This document shows positions 55,103 to 64,000 of a stretch of DNA of 64,000 nucleotides, in pieces (within the stretch, counting starts at the first letter, position 1; each line of letters opens with the position of its first letter). The stretch comes from Plotosus lineatus (taxonomy: Eukaryota > Chordata > Actinopteri > Siluriformes > Plotosidae): the NCBI GenBank assembly GCA_024760905.1, contig CM045729.1, positions 78,798,050 to 78,862,049 of the forward strand, read 5' to 3'. The notes under the pieces were generated by a model that was given only the letters and a program-made list of their open reading frames with translations, was not told the DNA's origin and searched no databases. A program made the position numbers and the translations under genes.

Positions 55103-55375
55103 TTGGTTAGCACATCCACATCACTGCTTGAAGACCTTAAGTTCTAGGTTCAAGTCCCAGACTCGAGTGTTTTGGGTGTTCTCCTAGTGCCAGTATGGCT
55201 TTCAACTAGTTGGGTACTCTGGTTGTTCCAAATTGCCCCTACATGTGAATATGTATAGCTGTGCTTGTGTTGGCCCTGTGATGGTGTCGTGAGCTGTTGA
55301 AGGGGGGTAGCCTGCCTTTCCCCGATGCCAGTTGAGCTAGACTTCAGCTTTACCTCAACCTGAGTAAGATTAAGT
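55103..55375 (+). repeat. V-SINE copy, degraded
   Basis: ATTGGTTAGCACATCCACAT, TAGGTTCAAGTCCCAGA (B-box), CCAAATTGCCCCTACATGTG and TGGTGTCGTGAGCTGTTGA. Confidence 0.7.
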
Positions 55376-55726
55376 CTACATTTCTGCAGGAACACTGGAG
55401 ACAAAAAAAGTCCTTGACCAACCTTTCCCAGCATTCTTCAGACCAAGGGCTGCTGTCATCAGCGGTTACATTCACACCGGCTCCCTCTGTTCTCCATATT
55501 AAACACGAAATAACTCTCATTTAAATGGAAACATTTTTTCTTAATTCTTTATAAACACCACGCCATCTGTAAACACTGACAATCGTCAATCACTGAGCAC
55601 CTGAGATTAGTCCCACCCCTTATGCTTCTAGCTGTTTAGTGTTGAAAATGTCTTCATAAGTGAGTTTCTGAACATCCAACACTGAGTAAGGTTTGATTCC
55701 CACTTCTCAGAGAGAGAGAGCGAGCG

Positions 55727-55773
<47 letters not shown>

Positions 55774-56104
55774 GACACCTGTTAATAACTTGTCACGTAC
55801 CCTCTCGAACCCTCCCACAGGAAAAGCCCTTTGATATTAAAGAGAGAAGGAAATGATTTTAATATTCACTACATAGTTTATTTTATATATTTTTACATCT
55901 TTTCTATTTCCAACATTTGCGAATGTCGCTATAACTTCAGAATTCAGTCGAATTTTATTTGATGGTTAAGAAAAATAGCAAGACGTTACACAGGCAGTAA
56001 CCGGATCTCAGCGCTGTCCTTCTACACCACCACATCGCCTGGTTTCAATAACACTTTCAATATCATGTATGATCTGGGGACGTTTAGCTTCAAGCTTAGG
56101 TAGA
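55376..56104. other. Unassigned; (GA)n at 55708-55769
   Basis: A GA array of about 60 bp with a GAGCGAGCGAGC interruption. The rest has no recognisable content. Confidence 0.5.
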
Positions 56105-56430
56105 ATGTCCATCTGAGAAGACAAGATGTGGATAAATTTATACAGCATAAAGAGCATGAAGGTCCTGGGTTCGAGTTCCCGCCTCGGCAAGCTGGTTCAT
56201 GTGTGGAATTTGCATCCTCGTGTTATGCTTGCAGGGATTTCGTCCGGGTACCCTGATTTCATTCCACAGTCCAAAGACATGCACATTATTCTAAATGGCT
56301 ATTCCATGTTGCCCGTAGGTTCGAGTGTGCAAAGTTGTCCGTGTGTTGGCTCTTCACCACACTGGCGAGCTGTTACAGCTGTGGCTTCCCTTTTCCAGCG
56401 ATTAGCCGAGATAGCTTACATTTCTCCAAG
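56105..56430 (+). repeat. V-SINE copy
   Basis: AAGGTCCTGGGTTCGAGTTC (B-box), TGTGTGGAATTTGCATCCTC, CCACAGTCCAAAGACATGCA and CATTATTCTAAATGGCTATT. The tail is degraded. Confidence 0.78.
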
Positions 56431-56494
56431 ATGTTTTTTTGACATCTGGAGACTGACAGAGGCTGACATGTGGACTAGATTATTATCAGAACTA

Positions 56495-56835
56495 GCAACA
56501 TGGTGGCTCAGTGATTATCACATCCAACTTACAGCAAGAAGTTCAATTCCCAGCTTGGGCGTTGCTGTGTGGGATTCGCATGTTCTCCCCAGTGCTTGAA
56601 TGGGCTACATCAGAGTAACCCGGTTTTCTCACTCAGCCCAAAAACATGCAGGCTAATTCGAAGATCTATATCACCCCCTAGGTGTGAGAGTGAGTGTAAA
56701 TAACTGTGTGTGTTTGCCCTGCGATGGCCTGGTGAGCCTTCCAGGGTGTACTATGTCCTCGCCCTGAGTCAGCCATGGACGCCAGCATCCCTGTGACCTA
56801 AATGAGTATTAAGGGGCTTTGAAAATGATGCAATG
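56495..56835 (+). repeat. V-SINE copy
   Basis: ACATGGTGGCTCAGTGATTA (A-box), GAAGTTCAATTCCCAGC, GTGTGGGATTCGCATGTTCT and tail TGCGATGGCCTGGTGAGCC ... GAAAATGATGCAATGA. Confidence 0.8.
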
Positions 56836-56867
56836 ATTAAATAGCATCAGAAGAGGAAATGTATTTT

Positions 56868-57262
56868 TAGAGTGCAAACCTCCACCAATGTAGTGCAGCT
56901 TCATCTTTAAATAGGTTATAGTGAGAGATTATGCAGAGTTGTGGCGCTCCCTTGTGTATTCCACAATAAATGTTTAGCTCTGTCTCTTTTAGTTCCCCTG
57001 GTGTTTTCCACATGACCCCCCCACCCCCCACCCCCGCCGCCGCCCTACCACACAATGTTATAAAAAGACTTCAAAGCATTCTGTATTCAGATCTGAATCA
57101 CTCCCGATATTTCACCAGTTCTTGGTTGCCCCAGGATTTAGATTTGGTGAAAACTTTGTTGAAATTGGTACATTGGTTTTGAAGTTATCATGGTCACAGA
57201 CACACCTACACACATGGCCAATCTCATAATAGCGACCATCTGCTTTGTGGAGGTAAAAATGT
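56868..57262. mobile_element. TIR-like dispersed repeat (ACCTCC element)
   Basis: The left edge GAGTGCAAACCTCCACCAAT and right edge TTGTGGAGGTAAAAATG are partly complementary. I recall ACCTCC-type ends from common teleost dispersed repeats. A C-rich run (57017-57041) is internal. Class uncertain. Confidence 0.4.
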
Positions 57263-57866
57263 TAAACTACATGCAGGTCTGCAAATTATTTGTTTTGTGT
57301 TTTTTTAATTTATCAAGCAGAGACTTTCTGAAAGTGAATACAGAGGACATGCACTCAATGAACTGGAAGAATTTAATCGTATAATATTACAAATCGAAGA
57401 GTTCGTCTTTCACTTATACATCCAGAACAATGTATTTGTGTGATACTGTGTGCGGAAGCTCATGTGAACTCTTTTGACTTGTGGTCATGTTGCTGTAGGT
57501 TAGACAGAACAGGAATTGGACCAAAGCCAAAGTGTCTGTATGACAAGTCAGCCAACCGGAGCTGAAGAATTGTGTTTTGTGTAAAAAGAAGGCGGATTTC
57601 ATTTGCTCTTTCTCTAAGTTGAGTGAACTTCTTCGTCTCTGTTGCCTTGAGCTAAGTTTAAGTGAGGTATTTTGGGTAATATTGACAGCTCGGTATTGAG
57701 TTCCTGCAGCGAAGTGATGCGGTGGGAAGTCAGTCCAATGGAAATGGAAATGTTTGAATACTGATGGCTTTTTTTTGTTGAAGTAGATTTTTAAAAGGTT
57801 GAAGACGTTGTTTAAATGATTCTTTAGTTTAGTTTCAATTTTGTCAATTTTTTGTGCACTATATCC
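57263..57866. other. No recognisable feature
   Basis: A minus-strand open frame of 197 codons (58007-57414) spans this and part of the next SINE. Its N-terminal third is antisense V-SINE and the remainder has no motif, so I do not call a gene. Confidence 0.45.
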
Positions 57867-57867
57867 A

Positions 57868-58180
57868 GCCTGGCGGCACAGTGGTGTAGTGGTTAGCACA
57901 CAATTCCCAGCTTGAGCATTTCTGTGTGGAGTTTGCATGTTCTTCCCGTGCCTGTATGGGTTTCCTCCAGGAACTCCGGTTTTCTCCCACAGTTCAAACC
58001 CATGCACCGGAGATTAACTGGAGATTCCAAATTGCCCCTATGGGTGAGAGAGAGTGCGGATACTTGTGTGTGTTGGCCATGCAATGACACGGTGAGCTGT
58101 CCAGGGTGTATTTCACCCTCACCCAGAGTCGACTGAGATGGACACCGGACTCCCCACGACCAAATAAATTGTAATAAGAA
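57868..58180 (+). repeat. V-SINE copy, internal B-box deletion
   Basis: GGCGGCACAGTGGTGTAGTG (A-box), then directly GCACACAATTCCCAGC, TGTGTGGAGTTTGCATGTTC, AGGAACTCCGGTTTTCTCCC, and tail CACGGTGAGCTGTCCAGGGT. The CACAGCAAGAAGGTCCTGGG region is missing. Confidence 0.82.
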
Positions 58181-58453
58181 AAACTGAATAATTCATTGTA
58201 TTCATAATAATTCAATGTAGTTTATATTACATCACGAGCACCAGAACCACAACAAATTACAAACACGGCATTCTAGATCTCGAGCTACGTTTCTCGTGCA
58301 GGACTCGAGCATGTGCATCACTGGAGGAACCCTGAAGGGAACGATGTCCTGCGTTTAGAGGAAGATTTAACATTATTCGATTTATACTCAGGAATCTGAT
58401 CAGAAATCAGTACATTCTGTTCGGGGTTTTTGTTCATCACTTGAAACAGGTGG

Positions 58454-58497
<44 letters not shown>

Positions 58498-58586
58498 GCT
58501 TCAAAATGGAAGCATGACTCATAAAAATCTCGTTTTATTTTTTTCAGTTTACTTCTTTATTTATTGTATTTACATGATTTATACAT
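58181..58586. repeat. Unassigned, with (ATC)n at 58453-58497
   Basis: Reverse-complemented, the array border reads GAAGCGGATGATGATGATG, which matches the Rex3 tail border AAGCGGATGATG. It may be the 3' tail of a heavily truncated minus-strand Rex3 insertion. The rest is unassigned. Confidence 0.4.
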
Positions 58587-59912
58587 CTTCTTTTCCTTTC
58601 GGCTTTTCCCTTCAGGGGACGCCACAGTAAATCATCTGCCTCCATCTCACCCTATCCTCTGCATCTTTTTCTCTTACACCAACTGCCTTCATGTCCGCCT
58701 TCACCAAGTCCATGAATCGTCTCTTTGATCTTCCTCTGGGCCTTCTGCCTTGTAGTTACAACCTCAGCATCCTACTACCAATATACTCACTATTCCTCCT
58801 CTGTACATGTCCAAACCATCTCAATCTAGCCTCTCTGACTTTGTCTCAAAAACATCTTACATGTGCTGTCCCTCTGATGTGCTCATTCCTGATCCTATCC
58901 ATCCTCGTTACTCTCAAAGAGAACCTCAACATTTTCATCTCTGCTACCTCCAGCTCTGCCTCCTGTCTTTTCCCCAGGGCCACTGTCTCTAAACCATACA
59001 ACATCGCTGGCCTCATCACCGTCTTGAACACTTTTCCTTTCATTTTTGCTGATACTCTCTTATCGCACATCACACCGCACACTTTTCTCCAACCATTCCA
59101 ACCAGCCTGCACGCGCTTCTTCACCTCTTTTCCACACTCTCCATTGCTCTGGATTGTTGAGCCGAAGTACTTAAAATCCTCCACCTTCCTTATCTCTGCT
59201 CCCTGTAACATCACCGTTCCTCCTGGCTCCTTCTCATTCACACAGATGTATTGTGAATTTCTGAGGCTAACCTTCATTCCTCTCCTTTCCAGGGCATGTC
59301 TCCACCTCTCTAGGCTTTCCTGCACTTTTTCTCTGCTCTCACTGCAGATCACAATGTCATCTGCAAACATCGTAGTCCATGGAGATTCTTGTCTAACCTC
59401 GTCTGTCAGCCTGTCCATCATCATAGCAAACAAGAAGGGGCTCAGAGCTGACCCTTGATGCAGTCCCACCTCCACCTTGAACTCTTCTGTCACACCGACA
59501 GCAAACCTCACCACTGTCTTACATCTCTCATACATGTCCTGCACCACTCTAACATACTTCTCTGCCACTCCAGACTTTCTCATGCAATGCCACTGTTCCT
59601 CTCTCTGCACCGTGTCATATGCTTTCTCCAGCTCCACAAAGGCACAATGCCGCTCCTTCTGACCTTCTCTGTACTTCTCTATTAACATCCTCAAGGCAAA
59701 CACTGCATCTGTGGTGCTCTTTCTTGGCATGAAACCATACTGTTGTTCACAAATGCTGACCTCTGGCCTTAGTCTAGCTTCCACTATTCTTTCCCATAAC
59801 TTCATCGTATGGCTCATCAACTTTATCCCTCTGTAGTTGCCACAACTCTGCATGTCTCCCTTGTTCTTAAAAATGGGCACAAGCACACTTCTCCTCCATT
59901 CCTCTGGCATCT
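58587..59912 (-). mobile_element. RTE-type LINE, 5'-truncated, long open RT frame
   Basis: The 354-codon frame (59910-58846) starts at MPEEWRRSVLVPIFKNKGDM. RT blocks: NYRGIKLMSHTMKLWERIVE (25-44), YGFMPRKSTTDAVF (58-71), motif A CAFVELEKAYDT (89-100), GLHQGSALSPFLFAM (149-163), motif C MFADDIVIC (181-189), ALERRGMKVS, then FKYFGSTIQSNGECGKEVKK and the C-terminal WNGWRKVCGV and LYGLETVALGKRQ. The frame ends at AHVRCF; downstream codons KRRFMDLVKADMKAVGV lie in a shifted frame. Motif A has Glu where FxD is expected, so activity is doubtful. The 3' end is GTGGCGTCCCCTGAAGGGAA. Confidence 0.92.
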
Positions 59913-59992
59913 GCTCACTCTTGAGCCTATCTCAACTGACACTAGAGGAAGGCGGGCTACACCCTGAACTGCCCAACAGACCATCACTGGCC

Positions 59993-60047
<55 letters not shown>

Positions 60048-60250
60048 CCATTCACATTCACACATAGAGCTCATTTGAATAAGCCAGTTAGTCTAATGTC
60101 GATGTTTTTGGACTGTGGGATGAAACCAGAGGATCCGGAGGAAACTGATGCAAGTACAGGAAGAAAATGCTAACTCCAAACTGAATCGCCCCAGCCTGCT
60201 ATATGAAACCAGGACCGTGTTGCTGTGAAGCAGACATGTTAAATATTACA
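59913..60250 (-). repeat. V-SINE copy with (CA)n array
   Basis: GCGGGCTACACCCTGAACTG (tail reversed), a CA array (59995-60043), TTTTTGGACTGTGGGATGAA and AGACATGTTAAATATTACA. The RTE truncation point abuts it. Confidence 0.75.
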
Positions 60251-60254
60251 TTAA

Positions 60255-60330
60255 TACATACATGTGCTGAGTGCCCAGAGGAAACCCACACAAGCATGGC
60301 AAGATCTTACCAACTCCATATCATAATTCC
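60255..60330 (-). repeat. V-SINE core fragment
   Basis: GTGCCCAGAGGAAACCCACA and CAAGCATGGCAAGATCTTAC, a fragment in the same orientation as the previous V-SINE. Confidence 0.55.
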
Positions 60331-60339
60331 AGATCTTCA

Positions 60340-61170
60340 AAAAAATTTAACAATGTATGGAATACAGTTCACTTCCAGAATGAGTTGTCAGTGAGACATA
60401 AATTGCGATACGTACTGTTACATAACTCGTTGCTCATATGTTGCTCCAGTGTGCCATCAGGCTGGTGGTACTTTCATGGCCTGCATCCATGTCTCTGTCC
60501 GCGTCCACATCTGTCCAAATATTGTCTGGTTTATTTTTCAAGAACTGCCAGATGGATCAGTCTGAAATCTGCATGGCGGTTTTCTATGGTGCGAAAGAAT
60601 GGATTCTTGTCCACTTTCTCTGATTGACCTTTGGCCTTGAATCAATGACCTTGTGTTTGCAAATATTTTTTGAAAAACTGCTGGCTGGGTAATTCTGAAA
60701 TTTTGTGTGCAGGTTTCCTTTGCGGTGGAATGGTGGCATAGTAGTTAGCATACCTGCCTCACAGCAAGAAGGTCCTGGGTTCGATTCCCAGCCTGGGTGT
60801 TTCGGTGTGGAGTTTGCATGTTCTCCCTGTGTTTGCGCAGGTTTCCTCCCACAGTCTAAAAATATGCACAGCAGGTTAATTGACTGCTCCAAATTGCCCC
60901 TAGGTATGAGGATGTGTATGAATGGTTGCGTGAGTGTTGGCACTGCGATGGCCTGGTGAGCTGTCCAGGTTGTACCCTGGAGTCAGCTGAGATGGGTACC
61001 AGCCTACCTGTGACCCTATTTAGGATTAAACAGTTCAGAAACTGAATGAATGAGGTGGTTCCTATGGTGTGTGGATGTGCAGAAGTTATTTCTCAGGAAC
61101 TGCTGTATGGTTGAACGGTTTCTCCATCTCTGATGGATTTTTTTTTTTTTATTTGTTTATGTTCCCATGT
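60340..61170 (+). repeat. Dispersed repeat interrupted by V-SINE
   Basis: Left part (to 60717) has AAGAACTGCCAGATGGATCA, TTGACCTTTGGCCTTGAATC and AAAAACTGCTGGCTGGGTAA. Right part (from 61055) has CAGGAACTGCTGTATGGTTG. The AACTGC(T/C).GATGG phrase recurs on both sides of the V-SINE. Class unknown. Confidence 0.45.
60718..61052 (+). repeat. V-SINE, well preserved and near full length
   Basis: GCGGTGGAATGGTGGCATAG, CACAGCAAGAAGGTCCTGGG, TTCGATTCCCAGCCTGGG, GTGTGGAGTTTGCATGTTCT, CCCACAGTCTAAAAATATGC, CAAATTGCCCCTAGGTATGA, tail TGCGATGGCCTGGTGAGCTG and CAGAAACTGAATGAATGA. Confidence 0.9.
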
Positions 61171-61787
61171 ATTGTACACAAAAACAATTATGTGTGTTGG
61201 GGTTGGTGGATGTCAATTTGAATAGAACTCAACAGAACGATTCATCCGCCTGGCGCTCGGTATATAATTGATAGTTATTGTTGGAGAATCCCACCGTGTG
61301 AATGTGTGTCTTACTTACTAACGCCTAACAACGAGGTCCAAGCTCTCAGCACTCGCCATTAACTTCGTCTCTTCTTGGCTGTTTTGAGAAAAAAATAGCT
61401 GTTTAAATTTTTAGTAGTTCAGTTATTCATGTGTGTGGAGCTCGGACTATGAGCAAAACCACGGAAGGTCCTTGTAAACATTAAACATTTAAAGTGGAGA
61501 AATTCAGCTTTATTTGATTTTCACACAAACACTTGTTGATATTGATGTGAAATTCTTCATCGTTCCCTTCAGGGAAAATGCTTTCGCACTCCATTGGAAA
61601 GGTTTGTTTGTTGTTAGTGTTTGTATTGATGCAGTTTATATTGACATAGATTTTATAGATTTTTTCTTTTCTGTTTTGTCTAGTATATGAGCACAACATT
61701 AATCTTTTATGTATCTTAATAAGTTTTCACTCAAAGAAATCAATATGTTCCATAAACAGCCTTATTTTGTATTACTTTATTTTCATT
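61171..61787. other. No recognisable feature
   Basis: Unique-looking sequence, short frames only. Confidence 0.4.
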
Positions 61788-62088
61788 GGTCGGTGCAGTG
61801 GTAGCCCGATGGTAAGGTACTGGATTAATGATTCGAAACACAAAGATCCAACCCCTACTATCACCGAGTTGTCCCCCCCCCAGTGCAGCTAACTGGGTTA
61901 TTAAAGGCCGGCCATGTCTCTTGCTGTCTATGGTGAGAGGTTCATGTGAAAGAACCATTGCTGTGGTTGCACAACCGTCATATTGTTTATGCCCTGTAAT
62001 GGCCTGGCAAGCTGTCCGTACCCTCGGGGATGGGTGTGAGCCTCCCTGTGAGCCTAATTAGAATTAAGCGGTTCAGAAAATGAATGAA
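61788..62088 (+). repeat. SINE-B copy
   Basis: Head GTGCAGTGGTAGCCCGATGG, body GCTAACTGGGTTATTAAAGG, CTGTCTATGGTGAGAGGTTC, tail AATGGCCTGGCAAGCTGTCC and AGAAAATGAATGAATG. The B-box (AGATCCAACCCC) is mutated. Confidence 0.85.
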
Positions 62089-62880
62089 TGTTTTCAGTGG
62101 GATTTTAGAACTTTTTGGTGCCTTTTGGATGTCAATCATCAAGTTCAGGGGTGAGTATTATCAGTTCATCAGTAGCTGATAGGAACTAAGACCCTCTGTA
62201 TTTCACACAATAGTCTTCAACACTTGTGCATGCCACAAGACAGTTGGTATGAGTAGGACCTATGCATGCAAAGAATAGATCCGGCTGATTGTGCAGAAGA
62301 AACCACCAAATTGGTTCAGCGGACAAGAAGGCGAACCCAGCAAAGCATCATGGAGCACAACCAGGGCACAGTGAAGCACACAGGACACTGCTGGCCATCC
62401 ACTGCTTCCTGACCCATCTCTAGCTATCTCGACTATGTCATGCCACTGGACTCAGATAGACCGGGACGAGAGAGTGAGGCTGACGATCTGCGTGATTCTC
62501 CCTCACTTAAATACAAGTCAAGCGCAAGTCATGACTTCACCCATACCGCAGATCATGGCTCTGATATGAAGTCATGATCATCTTCAACCTTGAAGGACGA
62601 GCAACAACAATAGTCATCAACACTGGCTCCTGAAAAATGTCTATCCTAACATCCTGAGAGCCCGCAGCCCCCTCCCCCCCAGCCAGCTGTGTGCATATGT
62701 AAGTGCTCAGACACTGCTTTCCCTTAAGTATGTTAAACGGCCCTTGATGTTGATGAGCAGCAGTTTGAAAAAATGCTGTGTCTCGGTGTTGCGTATTTGG
62801 AAGAAGCACGTGTAGCCTTCACATGATCCTCTGAGGAACTGGATATTAATTAATTAGGATGAAAACTATCTAAAAGAGAT
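62089..62880. other. Unassigned, with a repeat-like block at 62270-62610
   Basis: The block has a 47-codon open stretch on the plus strand with YVMPLDSDRPGRESEADDLR (about 62432-62490). Its style (GGAGCACAACCAGGGCACAG; ATGCCACTGGACTCAGATAG) reminds me of dispersed fish sequence but I cannot name it. Confidence 0.3.
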
Positions 62881-63738
62881 TACCATATTGGACATGATAA
62901 GCGCCCAGGGCGCTTAAAAAAAATGGAGTGGGTGGGAGCTTATTAAAATGTTCCAGCAGAGTGGAACGGTAAGTGCTTATTACCATCGAGGTGGAAAACA
63001 TGAATAATAACAGAACAATAAAAGAGTTTTACTGGTATTTGTGTTATTCATTTTGTGGTACCAACCAAACTACTTACATGAAAGCTGAAAATAAAGAGAA
63101 ACCAGCATAATTAAAAAAGACTTTTCCTTCCCTTACTTTTCCCTCCCTGTGCTGTTCCTTTAAGCATTTCCTTTAAACATTTTCCCAAGTAAAATGAGCC
63201 AATCAACATGAATGTCAACTTTAGCACATGGCACGTTGAACCAATCAACACGAACATAAACAAAAGCATAGGCCAGGGACATCTTTAAATTTATGAAGTT
63301 AGTGAGCAGGAGAATTGGTTGAAAAGTTCTCCTCATCACCTTCTGATAGGTCCATATCTGGCTCATCGCTCCATTCATTCAGAGCATCCCATAGTTTTGC
63401 TGTAGCAGTTTCTAATGGTTGTTGGATATTTACCAAGAGAACACAGGAAAATATTTTCCTGTTTTTTTAAAGCATGGTGGAACGATCAAATGTGTTGTTA
63501 CTGGTGAACATTATAGACATTCCCCAGTGGCAGGGGGTCTTGAAATACCATGTAAACTTACTTTTACAGGCAGTGAACACCTCATTTTACCGTTACAGAG
63601 ACTGATTGAATAAAATTGGTAAGTTTGATCTACATTTTGCTCCCAGTACACATGGGCAGTTATTAGACATAAGATTAAAAACACGGGGGGTGGGGGGGCT
63701 CTTATTGGAGCAGGACGCTTATTATGTTGATTACGGTA
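62881..63738. mobile_element. DNA transposon remnant with TACC(A/G)TA termini
   Basis: The left end TACCATATTGGACATGATAA, GCGCCC and the reversed right end TACCGTAATCAACATAATAA, GCGTCC are imperfect inverted repeats of about 26 bp. The left subterminal GCGCCCAGGGCGC is a palindrome. Inside, a minus-strand stretch reads LETATAKLWDALNEWSDEPD, MDLSEGDEENFSTNS (63412-63300), an acidic tail like those ending pogo-type transposases. Superfamily is inferred. Confidence 0.6.
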
Positions 63739-63749
63739 TTATGTTATTC

Positions 63750-64000
63750 CAGTAGGCCCCCGTTTTTCACGATGGTTCAGTTCTGGCCCGTCCCACGGAT
63801 AAAGACAATCCATGCATTATTGACACAGTTTTAAAGTGTTGATGACATGTGCGCGAAGAAGAAAAAAAAGAGGTGTACACATCATCTGCAACCAATCAGC
63901 AGCACCAATCAACAAAAGCTCTCAACCATTGGCTAAATTTGAATCCCGTGCCATTAACTTCTGGGTTTGCCATCAATCCGCGAGTATGTGGGGGCATGAG
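63750..64000. mobile_element. P4 MITE, running off the window
   Basis: It begins CAGTAGGCCCCCGTTTTTCA. From about 63893, CAACCAATCAGCAGCACCAA, CATTGGCTAAATTTGAATCC and CATCAATCCGCGAGTATG match in reverse the left end of the P4 copy at 19200. So the far end is reached at or just beyond the window edge and the element is about 0.26 kb. Confidence 0.7.

Noticed and set aside
57414..58007. 197-codon minus-strand frame as a host gene
   Set aside because: Its N-terminal third is antisense V-SINE and the rest shows no domain, composition bias or splice context supporting a gene.
58691..59458. 255-codon plus-strand frame
   Set aside because: Antisense of the RTE reverse transcriptase at 58846-59910, which has the FADD motif on the minus strand.

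Overview
The window reads as repeat-dense nuclear DNA of a ray-finned fish, most likely a teleost. The basis is the repeat complement: L2/Maui-type and RTE-type LINEs, Rex3-like 3' ends with (GAT)n tails, V-SINE/DANA-type tRNA SINEs, Tc1-like and pogo/Tigger-like DNA transposons, a hAT-type MITE, a Penelope-like remnant and long (TA)n, (GT)n and (GA)n arrays. I see no convincing host protein-coding gene, rRNA gene or functional tRNA gene. The longest open frame (354 codons, minus strand, 58846-59910) is a retrotransposon reverse transcriptase.

Family labels used here: SINE-A (tRNA head, body, RTE-type 3' tail); SINE-B (same head and body, V-SINE-like 3' tail ending in GAATGAATG); V-SINE (DANA/V-SINE-like core); SINE-C and SINE-D (two further tRNA-derived types); P1 to P4 (four pogo/Tigger-like families with CAG...CTG termini at TA).

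Layout. 0-6 kb: LTR-like segment, SINE-B copies, RTE 3' and 5' pieces, SINE-D, and a Rex3 end inserted in an older repeat. 6-9.3 kb: L2-type LINE split by a hAT MITE, a SINE-A and a P1 MITE. 10.7-12.4 kb: 21-bp/63-bp minisatellite. 12.8-13.7 kb: a second L2-type 3' end. 14-18 kb: SINE cluster. 18-21 kb: P2, then P1 with P4 nested in it, then SINE-A with target-site duplication. 22.4-23.4 kb: P3 with a transposase relic. 26.2 kb: Penelope-like fragment carrying a complete hammerhead ribozyme core. 29.5-33.1 kb: Tc1-like transposon containing a 2.2-kb RTE LINE. 34.4-38.8 kb: 23-bp minisatellite, a 0.55-kb tandem duplication and a decayed DDE-like transposase. 41-43 kb: P2 transposase start truncated by an RTE 5' end, then P1. 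44-45.5 kb: (TA)n satellite and a LINE endonuclease remnant. 48-49.4 kb: second Tc1-like relic. 50.7-52 kb: P2, SINE-A, TA arrays. 53.7-54.9 kb: unexplained TTCC/GGAA block with 11-bp periodicity. 55-61 kb: V-SINEs and an RTE copy with a long open RT frame. 62.9-64 kb: two more TIR elements.

What connects the parts is parasitism and nesting. RTE-type LINEs are the probable enzyme source for SINE-A, which shares their 3' end. The P1-P4 MITEs would need pogo-type transposase, of which only start-codon remnants are visible. The clear nestings (LINE into Tc1, P4 into P1, SINE-A into P1 and into the DDE-like relic, Rex3 into an older repeat, hAT MITE into L2) give a relative age order. Family names come from memory of conserved motifs; no database was searched.
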